64,000 nt of DNA. Source: Sphaerisporangium fuscum (GTDB lineage Bacteria > Actinomycetota > Actinomycetes > Streptosporangiales > Streptosporangiaceae). Positions 25,101-31,829 of the stretch are shown piece after piece (position 1 is the first letter of the stretch; each line of letters starts with the position of its first letter). The notes beneath the pieces are model-generated. The model made no database searches and was not told where the DNA came from. It was given only the letters and a program-made list of their open reading frames with translations. Both the position numbers and the translations under genes were made by a program. The DNA lies in contig NZ_JAHDTF010000026.1 in the NCBI RefSeq assembly GCF_018531465.1, forward strand, positions 115,115 to 179,114, read 5' to 3'.

Positions 25101-26796
25101 GAAGGCGGCCACGGCCGAGAGCGACCTCGCCGACCGGCAGGAGACGATCGGGCGGCTGACCGAGGAGCAGGCCGAGGGCGAGATGGTGCTCGGCGAACGT
25201 CAGGCGGCCCACGCGGTGCTGGTCGAACGGCTGGAGACGCTGGAACGCACCTTCGACGCCGATCTGAAGGAAGTGCTCCAGCAGATCTCCGAGACCGAAC
25301 GGCTCATCGCCCAGGCGCGCAGGGCCCGCTACGACCAGGAGAAGATCGCGGCGAAGGAGCGTGAGGCCGAGGTCGTGGCCGGCAAGGACCTCGAACACGG
25401 CCGGGAGTCCCTCACGGCGGCGTTCGCGAGCCTGTCGGAGCAGATCGCCGAGTTCGTCCCCTACACCCAGGCCGATCTGCGGCCTCTGGCCGGCGTCGCC
25501 GACCTCAGCCCCTGGCCTCTGCAGGACGACCCGCACGGTCCGGAGCAGGCGGGCAAGATCGTCGCCGACCTCATGATCGCAGAGACGCCGCCCGACCCGC
25601 TGGAGGCCGTCCGGTCGACCCTCCCGGCCGGTGCGCTGGCGATCATCGACGCGTACGACGCCGCCACCCAGGGAGGGCGGGCGGTGACCCCCTCCACCCT
25701 GAAGACGACCCTCGACCGGCTGTCCAACGCCCTGCGCGACTTCCAGGCGGCGCTGGAGAAGTGCCAGGAGGACTATCGGCTCGACTGGGAGCCGGGTGCC
25801 GTGCTGACCGTCCACGTGATCGACGCGGACGGGCGGGCCCCCGTCTCGGCGTTCGCGCGCAACGTCGCCGAGCGCGCGGAGGAGCAGGGGGTGCTGCTCG
25901 AGGAGCGCGAGCGCACGGTCCTCGAAGACGAGCTGCTGACCGGCCTGGCCCAGCAGATCCACTCGCGGGTCCTCGCCGCCAAGGACCTCGTGCGCGGCAT
26001 GAACGCCGACACCCGCTCCAAGCCCATGTCGTCGGGCACCACCATCGGCATCCGCTGGGTGCAGTCCGACAAGATCGACGACCGGCAGCGCGCCGTGGCG
26101 GCGCTGCTGGTGCGCGACGCCGCGGCGCTCGGCCGGCAGGGGCTCACCGTGCTCCGCGGGCACCTACGGCAGATGATCAGGGACTACCGGGGCAGGAATT
26201 CCCGGGCCACCTACAAGGAGGCGCTCGGCGCTGTTCTCGACTACCGCTCGTGGTACACCTTCGAGCTGCTGATGGCCCGGCGGGGCGAGCCGGAGGCGCG
26301 CCTGACGCGGGCGAAACACTCGCAGATGTCCGGTGGGGAGAAGTCCGCCTCGATCCACCTGCCGCTGTTCGCCGCCGCCAACGCCCTCTACTCCTCCGGG
26401 CGCGCGTCCTGTCCTCGCATGATCGCGCTCGACGAGGCCTTCGCCGGCATCGACGACAACTACAAACCCGAGCTCCTGGGGCTCACCGTGCAGTTCGACC
26501 TCGACCTGTTCATGACGGGCCACGATCTGTGGTGCACGTATCCCACCATGCCCATGATCGCGCACTACGACCTGCTCCACGACAGCGAGCTGCGGACGGT
26601 GTCCACGATCCTGGCCCTGTGGGACGGCGCCCAGGTGTTCGACGCCGACGCCGGATACTCCGGCAACGACGAGCTGGTCAGGGAACTCCTCGGCTTCACC
26701 CCCCGCCGCCACCTCCCACCCGGCACCCTCCCCGACACTCTTCTCACCTCTCCCGACGACGATGACGACCTCGAGGAGCTGGAGATCCCCATGTGA
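22171..26796 (+). CDS. jetC: Wadjet-type JetC, SMC-like ATPase (TIGR02680 family)
   Basis: A 1541-residue SMC/MukB-like ATPase; ATG 22171 overlaps the jetB stop and follows GGAGG. The Walker A GHNGSGKT is at residues 37-44, the ABC signature SGGEK near 1387 and Walker B MIALDEAFAGID near 1417, with long Ala/Glu/Arg-rich coiled-coil arms between (about 370-1150) around a folded hinge-like part. All ATPase residues are present, so the motor looks functional. A low-complexity insertion (about residues 100-222) made of 14-residue repeats interrupts the N-terminal head lobe. A strong hairpin follows the stop after 17 bases, and no jetD follows. Confidence 0.9.
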   Translation: MTPAPGRFKPSRAGVINIWDYSDEEFVFADGRLVLRGHNGSGKTKALEVLFPFVLDGVSDARRLDPFSGENRTMKSNLLYRGEEAGYGYVWMEFVRDGVPGATASTEIHGEDHGHPSTQNGELNGADRGVPAEDGELGGADRGVPAEGSEPGGAGRALPGAADRAPRAQGAELGGVGRDLRARNGEPGGVHRDLNVNDGEPSPEAGDGHDAPGEVGREEPEAVTLIIGLRAHRHRDGVTSSFFVTAKRVGVDFGLLSADSRPLTEKQLKAVLEPGARFKTATDYRAAVDARLFGLGKERYAQLLDLLLALRRPLLAKDLDPVKVSDTLSAGLSPVDPVLVEQAARDFENLAAVQRLFDDLSLADGAVKEFLVHYTAYLRAHIRHQIDRIAERVEGAAGSADRIRQAAAELRRAQSAREEAKQHQEAAETELDRYDGRLAVLKQHDAYKAAGELDGLRRRIADESAAIARERKRLDQGRGHITKLGAEAAKVTERLEDARAKADRHLNELADAAGRAGVAEGGEILGATAEEGVTLARARVTARRGDVEAVRARIAELAATEAKRARAETAVDDADRAVTTGEAKLSQAEDGLGQARRSTLEALEQWARRWIMAGEHAVLTDGDLVVMTETLETAGEPGARSLPEVFGELTEERLAQVIETKARVEAEDSRVGALVRELRAARKAVAAERDDAPPGDEARETAREGRPGAPLWRLVRFADDVGDGTAAGVEGALYGAGLLTAWIHPDPGLTTAALEAGEADGYLVALPEERRPRGRTLADVLVAEDQEMVASSVVEAVLRSVALDDDVTGAVHASPVVSEDARFGYGPHLGALPKPSAEYIGATNRATRRRLRIAEYDRLIAGHEETREALTEETERLNALVADFRRARKELPETKAIVTAARAVADQASRLAVARSALETARKSLDVVVAEVGAAGRRLRQTAAELSMPRDPREVDAVAQALDDVLRAAEALRTEREKAATAESDLADRQETIGRLTEEQAEGEMVLGERQAAHAVLVERLETLERTFDADLKEVLQQISETERLIAQARRARYDQEKIAAKEREAEVVAGKDLEHGRESLTAAFASLSEQIAEFVPYTQADLRPLAGVADLSPWPLQDDPHGPEQAGKIVADLMIAETPPDPLEAVRSTLPAGALAIIDAYDAATQGGRAVTPSTLKTTLDRLSNALRDFQAALEKCQEDYRLDWEPGAVLTVHVIDADGRAPVSAFARNVAERAEEQGVLLEERERTVLEDELLTGLAQQIHSRVLAAKDLVRGMNADTRSKPMSSGTTIGIRWVQSDKIDDRQRAVAALLVRDAAALGRQGLTVLRGHLRQMIRDYRGRNSRATYKEALGAVLDYRSWYTFELLMARRGEPEARLTRAKHSQMSGGEKSASIHLPLFAAANALYSSGRASCPRMIALDEAFAGIDDNYKPELLGLTVQFDLDLFMTGHDLWCTYPTMPMIAHYDLLHDSELRTVSTILALWDGAQVFDADAGYSGNDELVRELLGFTPRRHLPPGTLPDTLLTSPDDDDDLEELEIPM
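22531..22770 (+). repeat. 42-bp degenerate repeats inserted in the jetC head domain
   Basis: Codons about 121-203 of jetC encode repeated 14-residue units of the pattern GE(L/P)GGA-R-V/L, for example GELNGADRGVPAED, GELGGADRGVPAEG, AELGGVGRDLRARN and GEPGGVHRDLNVND. The repeat keeps the reading frame and lies between two beta strands of the ATPase head (YGYVWMEF before, AVTLIIGLRAHR after), so it should form a surface loop. Confidence 0.75.
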
Positions 26797-26813
26797 AGCA
26801 TTCGAACGTGATG

Positions 26814-26838
26814 CGGCCGGGCGAATGAGGCCCGGCCG
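26814..26838 (+). terminator. terminator hairpin after jetC
   Basis: CGGCCGGGC (26814-26822) and GCCCGGCCG (26830-26838) pair perfectly around a 7-base loop, 17 bases after the jetC stop. There is no T-run, as is usual in actinomycetes. Its position indicates that the jet transcript ends here rather than continuing into a fourth gene. Confidence 0.7.
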
Positions 26839-27581
26839 GTCAGGGACGGCAGAGTCGGCCGGCTGCGGCAGCACGTCTTCCAGCCGCCCAGGCGTCCATC
26901 GCGGCCGAGCGGGCGGCCCGCACAGGAGCCGGAAACCGGGGCGGGATCCTGCGCGTACGGTCGGAGCCGCTTGGAGAATGCCGGAGGATGGCGGCGTGCC
27001 GGCCTCGCGCGGTGTCGGGACCGGTGGTGAGAAACGGGAGGTGGCGGCGCGTCGCCCTTGCGGGATGACCCCGGCATCAGAGCCGGACGCTCGTCGTCGA
27101 CCCCGTGGGGGTGGGCCCACGAGGTCGAGGGGATCCGCGTGCGGTTGTCGGAGTTCGACGTACTCCACCCGCACACCTTGATCACCTGCACTCCCCATCA
27201 ATGCAAGATCGACGTAGCTGACTTGCTGTGCGGCGGGAGCGTTCAGAACAGGGCTTGATCCCGATCGGCGGCCGCTTCTGCGACCCTCTCGACGACAGCC
27301 AGGACCTGCTGATGCCTCGACGGTCCTCGGTGGCCGGCCGGCGTTGGTTGGCGGGATCGGTCGAAGTGCGTCATTCGATCGGCCGCCGCTCCTGCGACCC
27401 TCTCGACGACAGCCAGGACCTGCTGATGCCTCGACGGTCCTCGGTGGCTGGCCGGCGATGGTTAGCGGGGTCGGTCGAAGTGCGTCATCCGATCGACACG
27501 CATCCCGTCGCTCCCGTCCAGCGGTGTCCGTCTCGAACCTTCATCGAAGTTGGGGTCGAGTGGCGGGGGAGTGGTGGCCGG
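26839..27581. other. gene-free gap where jetD would be expected
   Basis: About 740 bases between the jetC terminator and the deaminase gene hold no supported coding sequence. I looked in all frames for the Toprim-like C-terminus of TIGR02679 (DUF2399) JetD proteins and found no trace such as a GDFD-type motif. A plus-strand stretch near 27130-27255 (RVRLSEFDVLHPHTLITC) and a minus-strand stretch in the repeat (HQQVLAVVERVAEAAADRDQ) look protein-like but are unassigned. The distal part is a 114-bp tandem duplication. Confidence 0.5.
27262..27489. repeat. 114-bp tandem direct duplication
   Basis: Unit 1 spans 27262-27375 and unit 2 27376-27489, at roughly 93 percent identity (about eight differences); a third CGATCG start follows at 27490. 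The period is a multiple of three and no stop interrupts the plus-strand frame, but no start or ribosome site supports translation. The few differences suggest a fairly recent duplication. Confidence 0.85.
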
Positions 27582-28328
27582 TCAGACGCGGCGTGCGCCG
27601 ATGATCTTCATCCAGTTGTCGCAGTTGCCGCAGGCACTGCGGGGCTGCCAGATCCTTTTGTCCCAGTTCCACGTCTCGGCGTGGAAGTACAGGTTCTTGC
27701 CGTGGACGTCGGTCATGAGCTGCGCCTTGATCGCGTAAAGGTACTTGTTCATCGCGTCGACCTCGGCGCAGTTGTCCACTGTCCACGCCTCGCCCTGCCC
27801 GGTCCTGGCGAGGAGCGATTCCATGATCGGATGCTTCCCGTTGGCGGGGAGGTACGGATACGCGCCGCTCGTTCCGGTGAAAGTCTGCTGCGTGGCGATG
27901 TCGGCCAGGCCGGCGACCACCGTGCCCAGCCCGCCCTGTGTCTTGGTCGCCTTCTGGGCCTCGGTGCGGGCGGTGGCGATGAAACGCTGGATGGCTTCAT
28001 CGGCCTTGCGCCTGTTGGCCTCGGCGACCACCTTGGCCTTTTCCTCCAGATACCACGCGAACCCGCCGTTCCAGTCATTTTCGGCGACCCACGTGACAAA
28101 GGCCGTTCGCGCTTCCGTCTCGGATTGCGTCTTGTTCACGAGGGCGCTCTCCAGCGCGCCGAGCTTCTTCCACACCGCCTCGGCGGCTTCCCTGAGCTCG
28201 CTGCTGAGCTTCAGCGTCTTGATCCACTGGCCGAGCTCGATGCGGGTCGCGCTGGCCCACTCCTTGACCTTCGTCGTGGGTACCGCTTCTTCGGCGGGGT
28301 TGTGCGAGGCGTGCGTCGTCTCTGCCAT
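27582..28328 (-). CDS. predicted zinc-dependent deaminase-fold protein (YwqJ-like), possible toxin
   Basis: A 248-residue protein with GGAAG four bases before ATG 28328. The N-terminal 130 residues are helical and charged (ELGQWIKTLKLSSELREAAEAVWKK, EEKAKVVAEANRRKADEAIQ). The C-terminal part carries the two signatures of the cytidine-deaminase-like fold: CAEVDAMN (zinc ligand plus catalytic Glu of the C/HAE motif) and, about 45 residues on, SACGNC (a PCxxC-like pair of zinc cysteines). YwqJ-type members are nucleic-acid or nucleotide deaminases, often toxins. No immunity gene or secretion domain is evident. Its base composition is more AT-rich than its neighbours, consistent with transfer. 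It lies on the opposite strand to the jet genes. Confidence 0.6.
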   Translation of the reverse strand: MAETTHASHNPAEEAVPTTKVKEWASATRIELGQWIKTLKLSSELREAAEAVWKKLGALESALVNKTQSETEARTAFVTWVAENDWNGGFAWYLEEKAKVVAEANRRKADEAIQRFIATARTEAQKATKTQGGLGTVVAGLADIATQQTFTGTSGAYPYLPANGKHPIMESLLARTGQGEAWTVDNCAEVDAMNKYLYAIKAQLMTDVHGKNLYFHAETWNWDKRIWQPRSACGNCDNWMKIIGARRV

Positions 28329-28700
28329 CGTGCTTCCTTCGTCGGGGGTCTTCGCCCGTGGTGGCGGGGGCCTCGACTACGGTCGCCGGGGGCCGTCTAC
28401 GTCGGATTGCCGCGTGATCCGGATCCGATTGCCGGCGTGCTCACGGCGATTACGGCGCGGCCTCAAGCGGAAATCGTCCCTGAGAAATCAGGACGGCACG
28501 ACGGCAGCTCGCCGGAGCCGCGCGCGATCAGGCAGGGGGGGCAGGGAGGCGTTCGGCGGAGCCGTCTCGCCGGACAGCCGGTGAAACAGGCGTTCGGCGG
28601 CGACCACTCCGAGGTTCGCCGGGTCTTGGCCGGCCGCTTCGGCGATGGCCCGTCGCACGAACAGCGACTGCGGGGACCGCCGTCCGTCACCGGAGCATCC
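28329..28700. other. unassigned stretch upstream of the deaminase gene
   Basis: Divergent to the deaminase gene, this stretch includes the likely promoter region of that gene. A plus-strand frame near 28395-28490 reads VYVGLPRDPDPIAGVLTAIT, and a minus-strand frame near 28560-28680 reads SLFVRRAIAEAAGQDPANLG and VVAAERLFHRLSGETA. Both look like fragments of former genes, but neither has a start or a recognisable family. Confidence 0.35.
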
Positions 28701-28774
28701 GGACCGCGTCGGTGGCAAACGCATGGATCGACGGGGCCATCACCGAACTCATCCACCGCATCGCCTGGTGCGCT

Positions 28775-28831
28775 TCCCATCCCGTCGGCCGTACCGGCTG
28801 TGCGCGTCCCATCCCGTCGGCCGTACCGGCT
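28775..28831 (+). repeat. 25-base direct repeat inside the integrase remnant
   Basis: TCCCATCCCGTCGGCCGTAC and the next five bases occur at 28775 and again at 28807 (period 32). The duplication changes the reading frame just before the recombinase box II motif, so it is itself one of the inactivating changes. Confidence 0.75.
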
Positions 28832-28953
28832 CACCCCGCACTCGCTGCGACGCTCTTTCGCCCTCTTTCGGTTGACGCCGGCGCCGCCCTTCGTGACCTG
28901 CGAGACGCCATGGGCCACGCCAGCCCAGGCACCACACGCACGGCTACGACCAG

Positions 28954-29063
28954 GCCCGCCACCCCTCGAACGCCAGCCCGCCACCCCTCGAACGCCAGCC
29001 CGCCACCCCTCGAACGCCAGCCCGCCACCCCTCGAACGCCACCCCGCCACCCCTCGAACGCCA
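28954..29063. repeat. five tandem copies of a 22-bp repeat
   Basis: Five head-to-tail units of GCCCGCCACCCCTCGAACGC+CA run from 28954 to 29063; the first four are identical and the fifth starts with C. The unit begins at the codons after the recombinase Tyr (HGYDQARHPSNA), so the array is an expansion of the gene's own 3' end. A 22-base period cycles through all frames. Confidence 0.9.
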
Positions 29064-29102
29064 TCCGCCAGCCGCGACCGTCAAGGCGGCGATCGCAGGG
29101 CG

Positions 29103-30356
29103 TCATCGGCCACCTGGGATCACTTCCAGGAGGTAGCCGACGATGTCGTTGAAGGCGCGAAGTGTCATAAGTGCGGATTTGTCCTGGTCCAGCAGGGCGC
29201 GGAACTCGCCAGCCAGCTGTTCGACGGCGTGATCCCTCGTGCCGTTCCCCGTACCGGCGGCCAGTGCGGCCAGCCGCCTGTGCAAGGCCTCCTCCCGCAA
29301 GGTGTCGCCCTTGCCGAGGATGCGGACGGCGCGGTCCCGAGCCACGGGCCACACCGAGGTGGTGCTGGCCTTTATCAAGATCTCGGCCGCTCTGCGCGGA
29401 GCCTCGTCCGTCACCGGCAGCCCGCGTCCACTCCTCACCGTCGCGGACGCAGATTTCCCCGTCGTGGTCAGGGCTGGGGATGCTCCCGTGGCGGTCGGAG
29501 ACGGAGGTGTTCCAGGCTCTGCTACGGGCGGAGATGCCCCGGTCCGACGTGGAGATGCCCCGGTCCGACGTGGAGATGCCCCGGTCCGACGTGGAGATGC
29601 CCCGGTCTGAGGTGAAGGTGCTGCGGTCTGAGGTGGAGATGTTTCTGTCCGAGGTGAAGGTGCCTCGGTCCGGGGTGGAGATGTTGCCGTCGCCATCGCG
29701 GACAGAGGTGTTGTCGTCGCCGTCGCGGACATCTCCGCCCCCGTCTCCGTCGAAGGTGGAGGTGACCCTGTCGCCGTCGCCGACGGAGATCTCTCCCGTT
29801 GCCGTAGCGGGCCCTCCGGGGACGACCATGCCGGGTAGCGGCGTCCGGACAGTCGGTTGACCGTGAGGAGGACGGCGGCGGTGGCGGTTACCGCGGTCAT
29901 GAGGACGGACAGCTGCCCAGGCGTACGCAGGAACCCGAGAGCGACGATGAGCGTCGTCGCGCCGCCGGGTGGGTGCCACACGTCACCGAGCCGCATGCCC
30001 GCGCAGGCGAGCACCAAGGCCACGGTGACGGCGGTCACCCGGTGCCCGTCGGGATGGGACAGATCGGGCGGCGTGCGGGTGAGGCCGGTCAGCGCCAAGG
30101 CGGTGTATCCGGCGGCCGCACTGACCAGATGCCCGAGCACCGTGTTGCGCGGGCTGGCCGTGGAGGCGGATGTCGCGGTCAGGGCCAGGAAGATGGTCGG
30201 GCCCAGTGAGGGGAAGACGAACGGCTGCGCGGTCAGCCATGCGACCCCGGCGGGTACCGCGATGCAGGCACCCGCCTGGGCCGCCGTCACGGCTGCCTGG
30301 CCCGTCCGCTGCCACCGTGACCCTCTCCATGCGGGACCCGGAGCCATGGCTGTCAT
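29103..30356 (-). CDS. HPP-family membrane protein with repeat linker and helical C-terminal domain
   Basis: A protein of about 417 residues (ATG 30356; ATG 30347 possible). The first 180 residues form the HPP domain: hydrophobic helices with QPFVFPSLGPTIFLAL, the NTVLGHL loop and DVWHPPGGATTLIVALG, which contains the HPP-family HPPGGAT motif. Next is a Ser/Thr/Pro-rich linker of about 130 residues built from TGASPRR-like units, then a soluble helical domain (RRAAEILIKASTTSVWPVARDRAVRILG...). HPP proteins include nitrite transporters of cyanobacteria and chloroplasts. It lies 37 bases behind narI on the same strand, so a role in nitrate/nitrite traffic is plausible but unproven. Confidence 0.75.
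   Translation of the reverse strand: MTAMAPGPAWRGSRWQRTGQAAVTAAQAGACIAVPAGVAWLTAQPFVFPSLGPTIFLALTATSASTASPRNTVLGHLVSAAAGYTALALTGLTRTPPDLSHPDGHRVTAVTVALVLACAGMRLGDVWHPPGGATTLIVALGFLRTPGQLSVLMTAVTATAAVLLTVNRLSGRRYPAWSSPEGPLRQRERSPSATATGSPPPSTETGAEMSATATTTPLSAMATATSPPRTEAPSPRTETSPPQTAAPSPQTGASPRRTGASPRRTGASPRRTGASPPVAEPGTPPSPTATGASPALTTTGKSASATVRSGRGLPVTDEAPRRAAEILIKASTTSVWPVARDRAVRILGKGDTLREEALHRRLAALAAGTGNGTRDHAVEQLAGEFRALLDQDKSALMTLRAFNDIVGYLLEVIPGGR
29531..29790 (-). repeat. 21-bp repeat array encoding the HPP linker
   Basis: Units of 21 bases starting GAGATGCCCCGGTCCGACGTG are perfect at 29531-29593 (three full units plus a fourth diverging at its end) and continue as degraded copies to about 29790. 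On the coding strand each gives TGASPRR or a variant (TEAPSPR, TETSPPQ). The period preserves the frame. Confidence 0.8.
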
Positions 30357-30393
30357 CGCGACCGCCGGGACGTGGGGCCGGATTCCATGGCTG

Positions 30394-31104
30394 TCACCGC
30401 GTTGCGCCGTGGTCGGCGGGTGTGTTGCCGCCGCGTGACCGGTAGACGATGTACGGACGTAGCAGATATCCGACAGGAGCCGCGAACGCGTGCACCAGGC
30501 GGCTGAAGGGCCAGAGCGTGAACAGCGCCATGCCGAGCATGGTGTGGAGCTGGAACACCAGCGGTGCGTGCGCCATGGCGGGGACGTTCGGTTGCAGTGT
30601 GAACAGGCTGCGGAACCACACCGAAACCCCCAGACGGTAGTCATAGGCGCTGGTCGCCGATCCCACCAGCGTCGTCCACAACCCGGCCAGCAGGACGGTC
30701 CCGAGTACCGGATAGAGCACGCCGTCGCTGCGACTGGTGGCCCGGCGGACGGCCGGCACCCCCAGCCGCCGCCACAGCAGGATCGCCAGGCCGATGACGG
30801 TGGCCAGGCCGGCCAGTCCGCCGACCAGCAACGCGTTGAGCCGGTAGGCGGACTCCGGCACGTGCAGCCTCTCGGTCACGCCCTCCGGCACCAGCATGCC
30901 GACGACATGCCCGGCGATGACGAACAGCAGCCCGAAGTGGAAGACGGGGCCCCCGACGCTCAGCAGGCGGCTCTCGTGCAACTGGCTGGAGCGGGTCGTC
31001 AGCCCGAAACGGTCGTAGTGGTAACGCCAGGCCGTCCCCGCCACGAAAAGGACGAGCACCAGGTAGGGCAGGACTCCCCACTCGGCGATCTGCAGATGCC
31101 TCAT
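30394..31104 (-). CDS. narI: respiratory nitrate reductase gamma subunit
   Basis: A 236-residue NarI, the diheme cytochrome b that anchors the nitrate reductase and oxidises menaquinol. Five hydrophobic helices are visible. The heme-ligand histidines are recognisable as two in VFHFGLLFVIAGHVVG (helix II) and two in LVFQLHTMLGMALFTLWPFSRLVHAF (helix V). Length and N-terminus (WGVLPYLVLVLFVAGTAWRYHYDRFG) match the family. Its ATG overlaps the narJ stop by four bases. It is the fourth gene of narGHJI and is followed by the HPP gene. Confidence 0.95.
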   Translation of the reverse strand: MRHLQIAEWGVLPYLVLVLFVAGTAWRYHYDRFGLTTRSSQLHESRLLSVGGPVFHFGLLFVIAGHVVGMLVPEGVTERLHVPESAYRLNALLVGGLAGLATVIGLAILLWRRLGVPAVRRATSRSDGVLYPVLGTVLLAGLWTTLVGSATSAYDYRLGVSVWFRSLFTLQPNVPAMAHAPLVFQLHTMLGMALFTLWPFSRLVHAFAAPVGYLLRPYIVYRSRGGNTPADHGATR

Positions 31105-31829
31105 GCGTGCGCTCCTCGTTCGGCATGTCCCGCTGTCGGCGGGTAGGGGGCCAGCCCCACGCTCTCGGTGGGCGGACCGGCCTCGGCCACCGCCCGCACC
31201 CGGCGGAGCTGTGCCGGTGTCGGCTCCGGCAGGGTGGACAGCACGGCACCCAGGACGTCGGCGTAGGGGCTGCCGAAGTGCTCCAGGGCCGACGCGAGCA
31301 GCCGCAGGCCCGGGGCGTGCTCGCCGAGCAGCCGCTCACCGGGACCGGGACAGCGGGCGGAGAACTCCAGCATGAGCGGCAGGAAGTCGGGCAACTCCTC
31401 CGCGCCGCACAGCCAGCCGTGAGCTCGGTACAGCTCCTTGATCCTGGCGAGCGAGGCGCCCCGCCGGCGGGTGTCCCCGTCCAGGTAGTACGTCATGTGC
31501 AGGGTGCGCCGGCGGCTGCGGTCGAAGGTGGACACGTAGTCCGCGGCCAGCTGGAGCGGGTCCGCCGGGCCGGTGCGGGTGCAGAACTCGCGCAGGGGTG
31601 CGGCGGGGCCGGGCAGCGGGGCGAGCGCCTGCTCCACCAGGCGGATCCGCTGCGGCCAGTCGTCGCCGGGATAGAGCAGCAGCAGCGAGGCCGCCTGGCG
31701 CACGGAGGCGTGCACCCCGCCGGCCTCCGCCCGGCCTTTGGATGCCGGGCCGTTGGTCTCTGTCTGGTCTTCGGAGACGGGGCCGTTCGGTGCTTGCCGG
31801 CGCCAGGGGGCGGGGATCGGGCCGCTCAT
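31101..31829 (-). CDS. narJ: nitrate reductase assembly chaperone
   Basis: A 242-residue NarJ, the cytosolic chaperone that inserts the molybdenum cofactor and matures NarG before membrane docking. The family core starts at VRQAASLLLLYPGDDWPQRI and includes TFDRSRRRTLHMTYYLDGDTRRRGASL, ELPDFLPLMLEFSA and HFGSPYADVLGAVLSTLP. The first 45 residues are an unusual hydrophilic extension. ATG 31829 overlaps the narH TGA (ATGA) and its own stop overlaps the narI start, so the operon is tightly coupled. Confidence 0.95.
   Translation of the reverse strand: MSGPIPAPWRRQAPNGPVSEDQTETNGPASKGRAEAGGVHASVRQAASLLLLYPGDDWPQRIRLVEQALAPLPGPAAPLREFCTRTGPADPLQLAADYVSTFDRSRRRTLHMTYYLDGDTRRRGASLARIKELYRAHGWLCGAEELPDFLPLMLEFSARCPGPGERLLGEHAPGLRLLASALEHFGSPYADVLGAVLSTLPEPTPAQLRRVRAVAEAGPPTESVGLAPYPPTAGHAERGAHA

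Larger units (their letters stand above)
28701..29080 (+). pseudogene. decayed tyrosine recombinase (phage-type integrase), C-terminal part
   Basis: Fragments of the catalytic domain appear in order but in different frames: GKRMDRRxxITELIHRIA (near 28710-28765), YRLTPHSLRRSF (box II HxxR region, near 28825-28862) and VDAGAALRDLRDAMGHASPGTT (near 28874-28940, containing the GH of the fold), followed by HGYDQAR carrying the likely nucleophile Tyr. Frameshifts, a duplicated 25-base segment and a tandem 22-bp repeat array destroy the gene. It marks a former mobile element beside the Wadjet and deaminase genes. Confidence 0.7.

Noticed and set aside
27582..28328. The deaminase gene as a replacement fourth gene of the jet operon
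   Set aside because: It lies on the opposite strand, beyond a terminator hairpin and about 740 bases of gene-free DNA, so it is not part of the same transcript. Only a looser functional link remains possible.
28954..29063. Five evenly spaced 22-bp repeats considered as a CRISPR array
   Set aside because: The units are directly adjacent with no unique spacers, and no cas genes are present. It is a simple tandem repeat.
27228..29615. A plus-strand open frame of 795 codons across the duplication, deaminase and integrase remnant
   Set aside because: It is antisense to the deaminase gene, which has proper motifs and a ribosome site. Its text is low complexity in the repeats and no start signal supports it.
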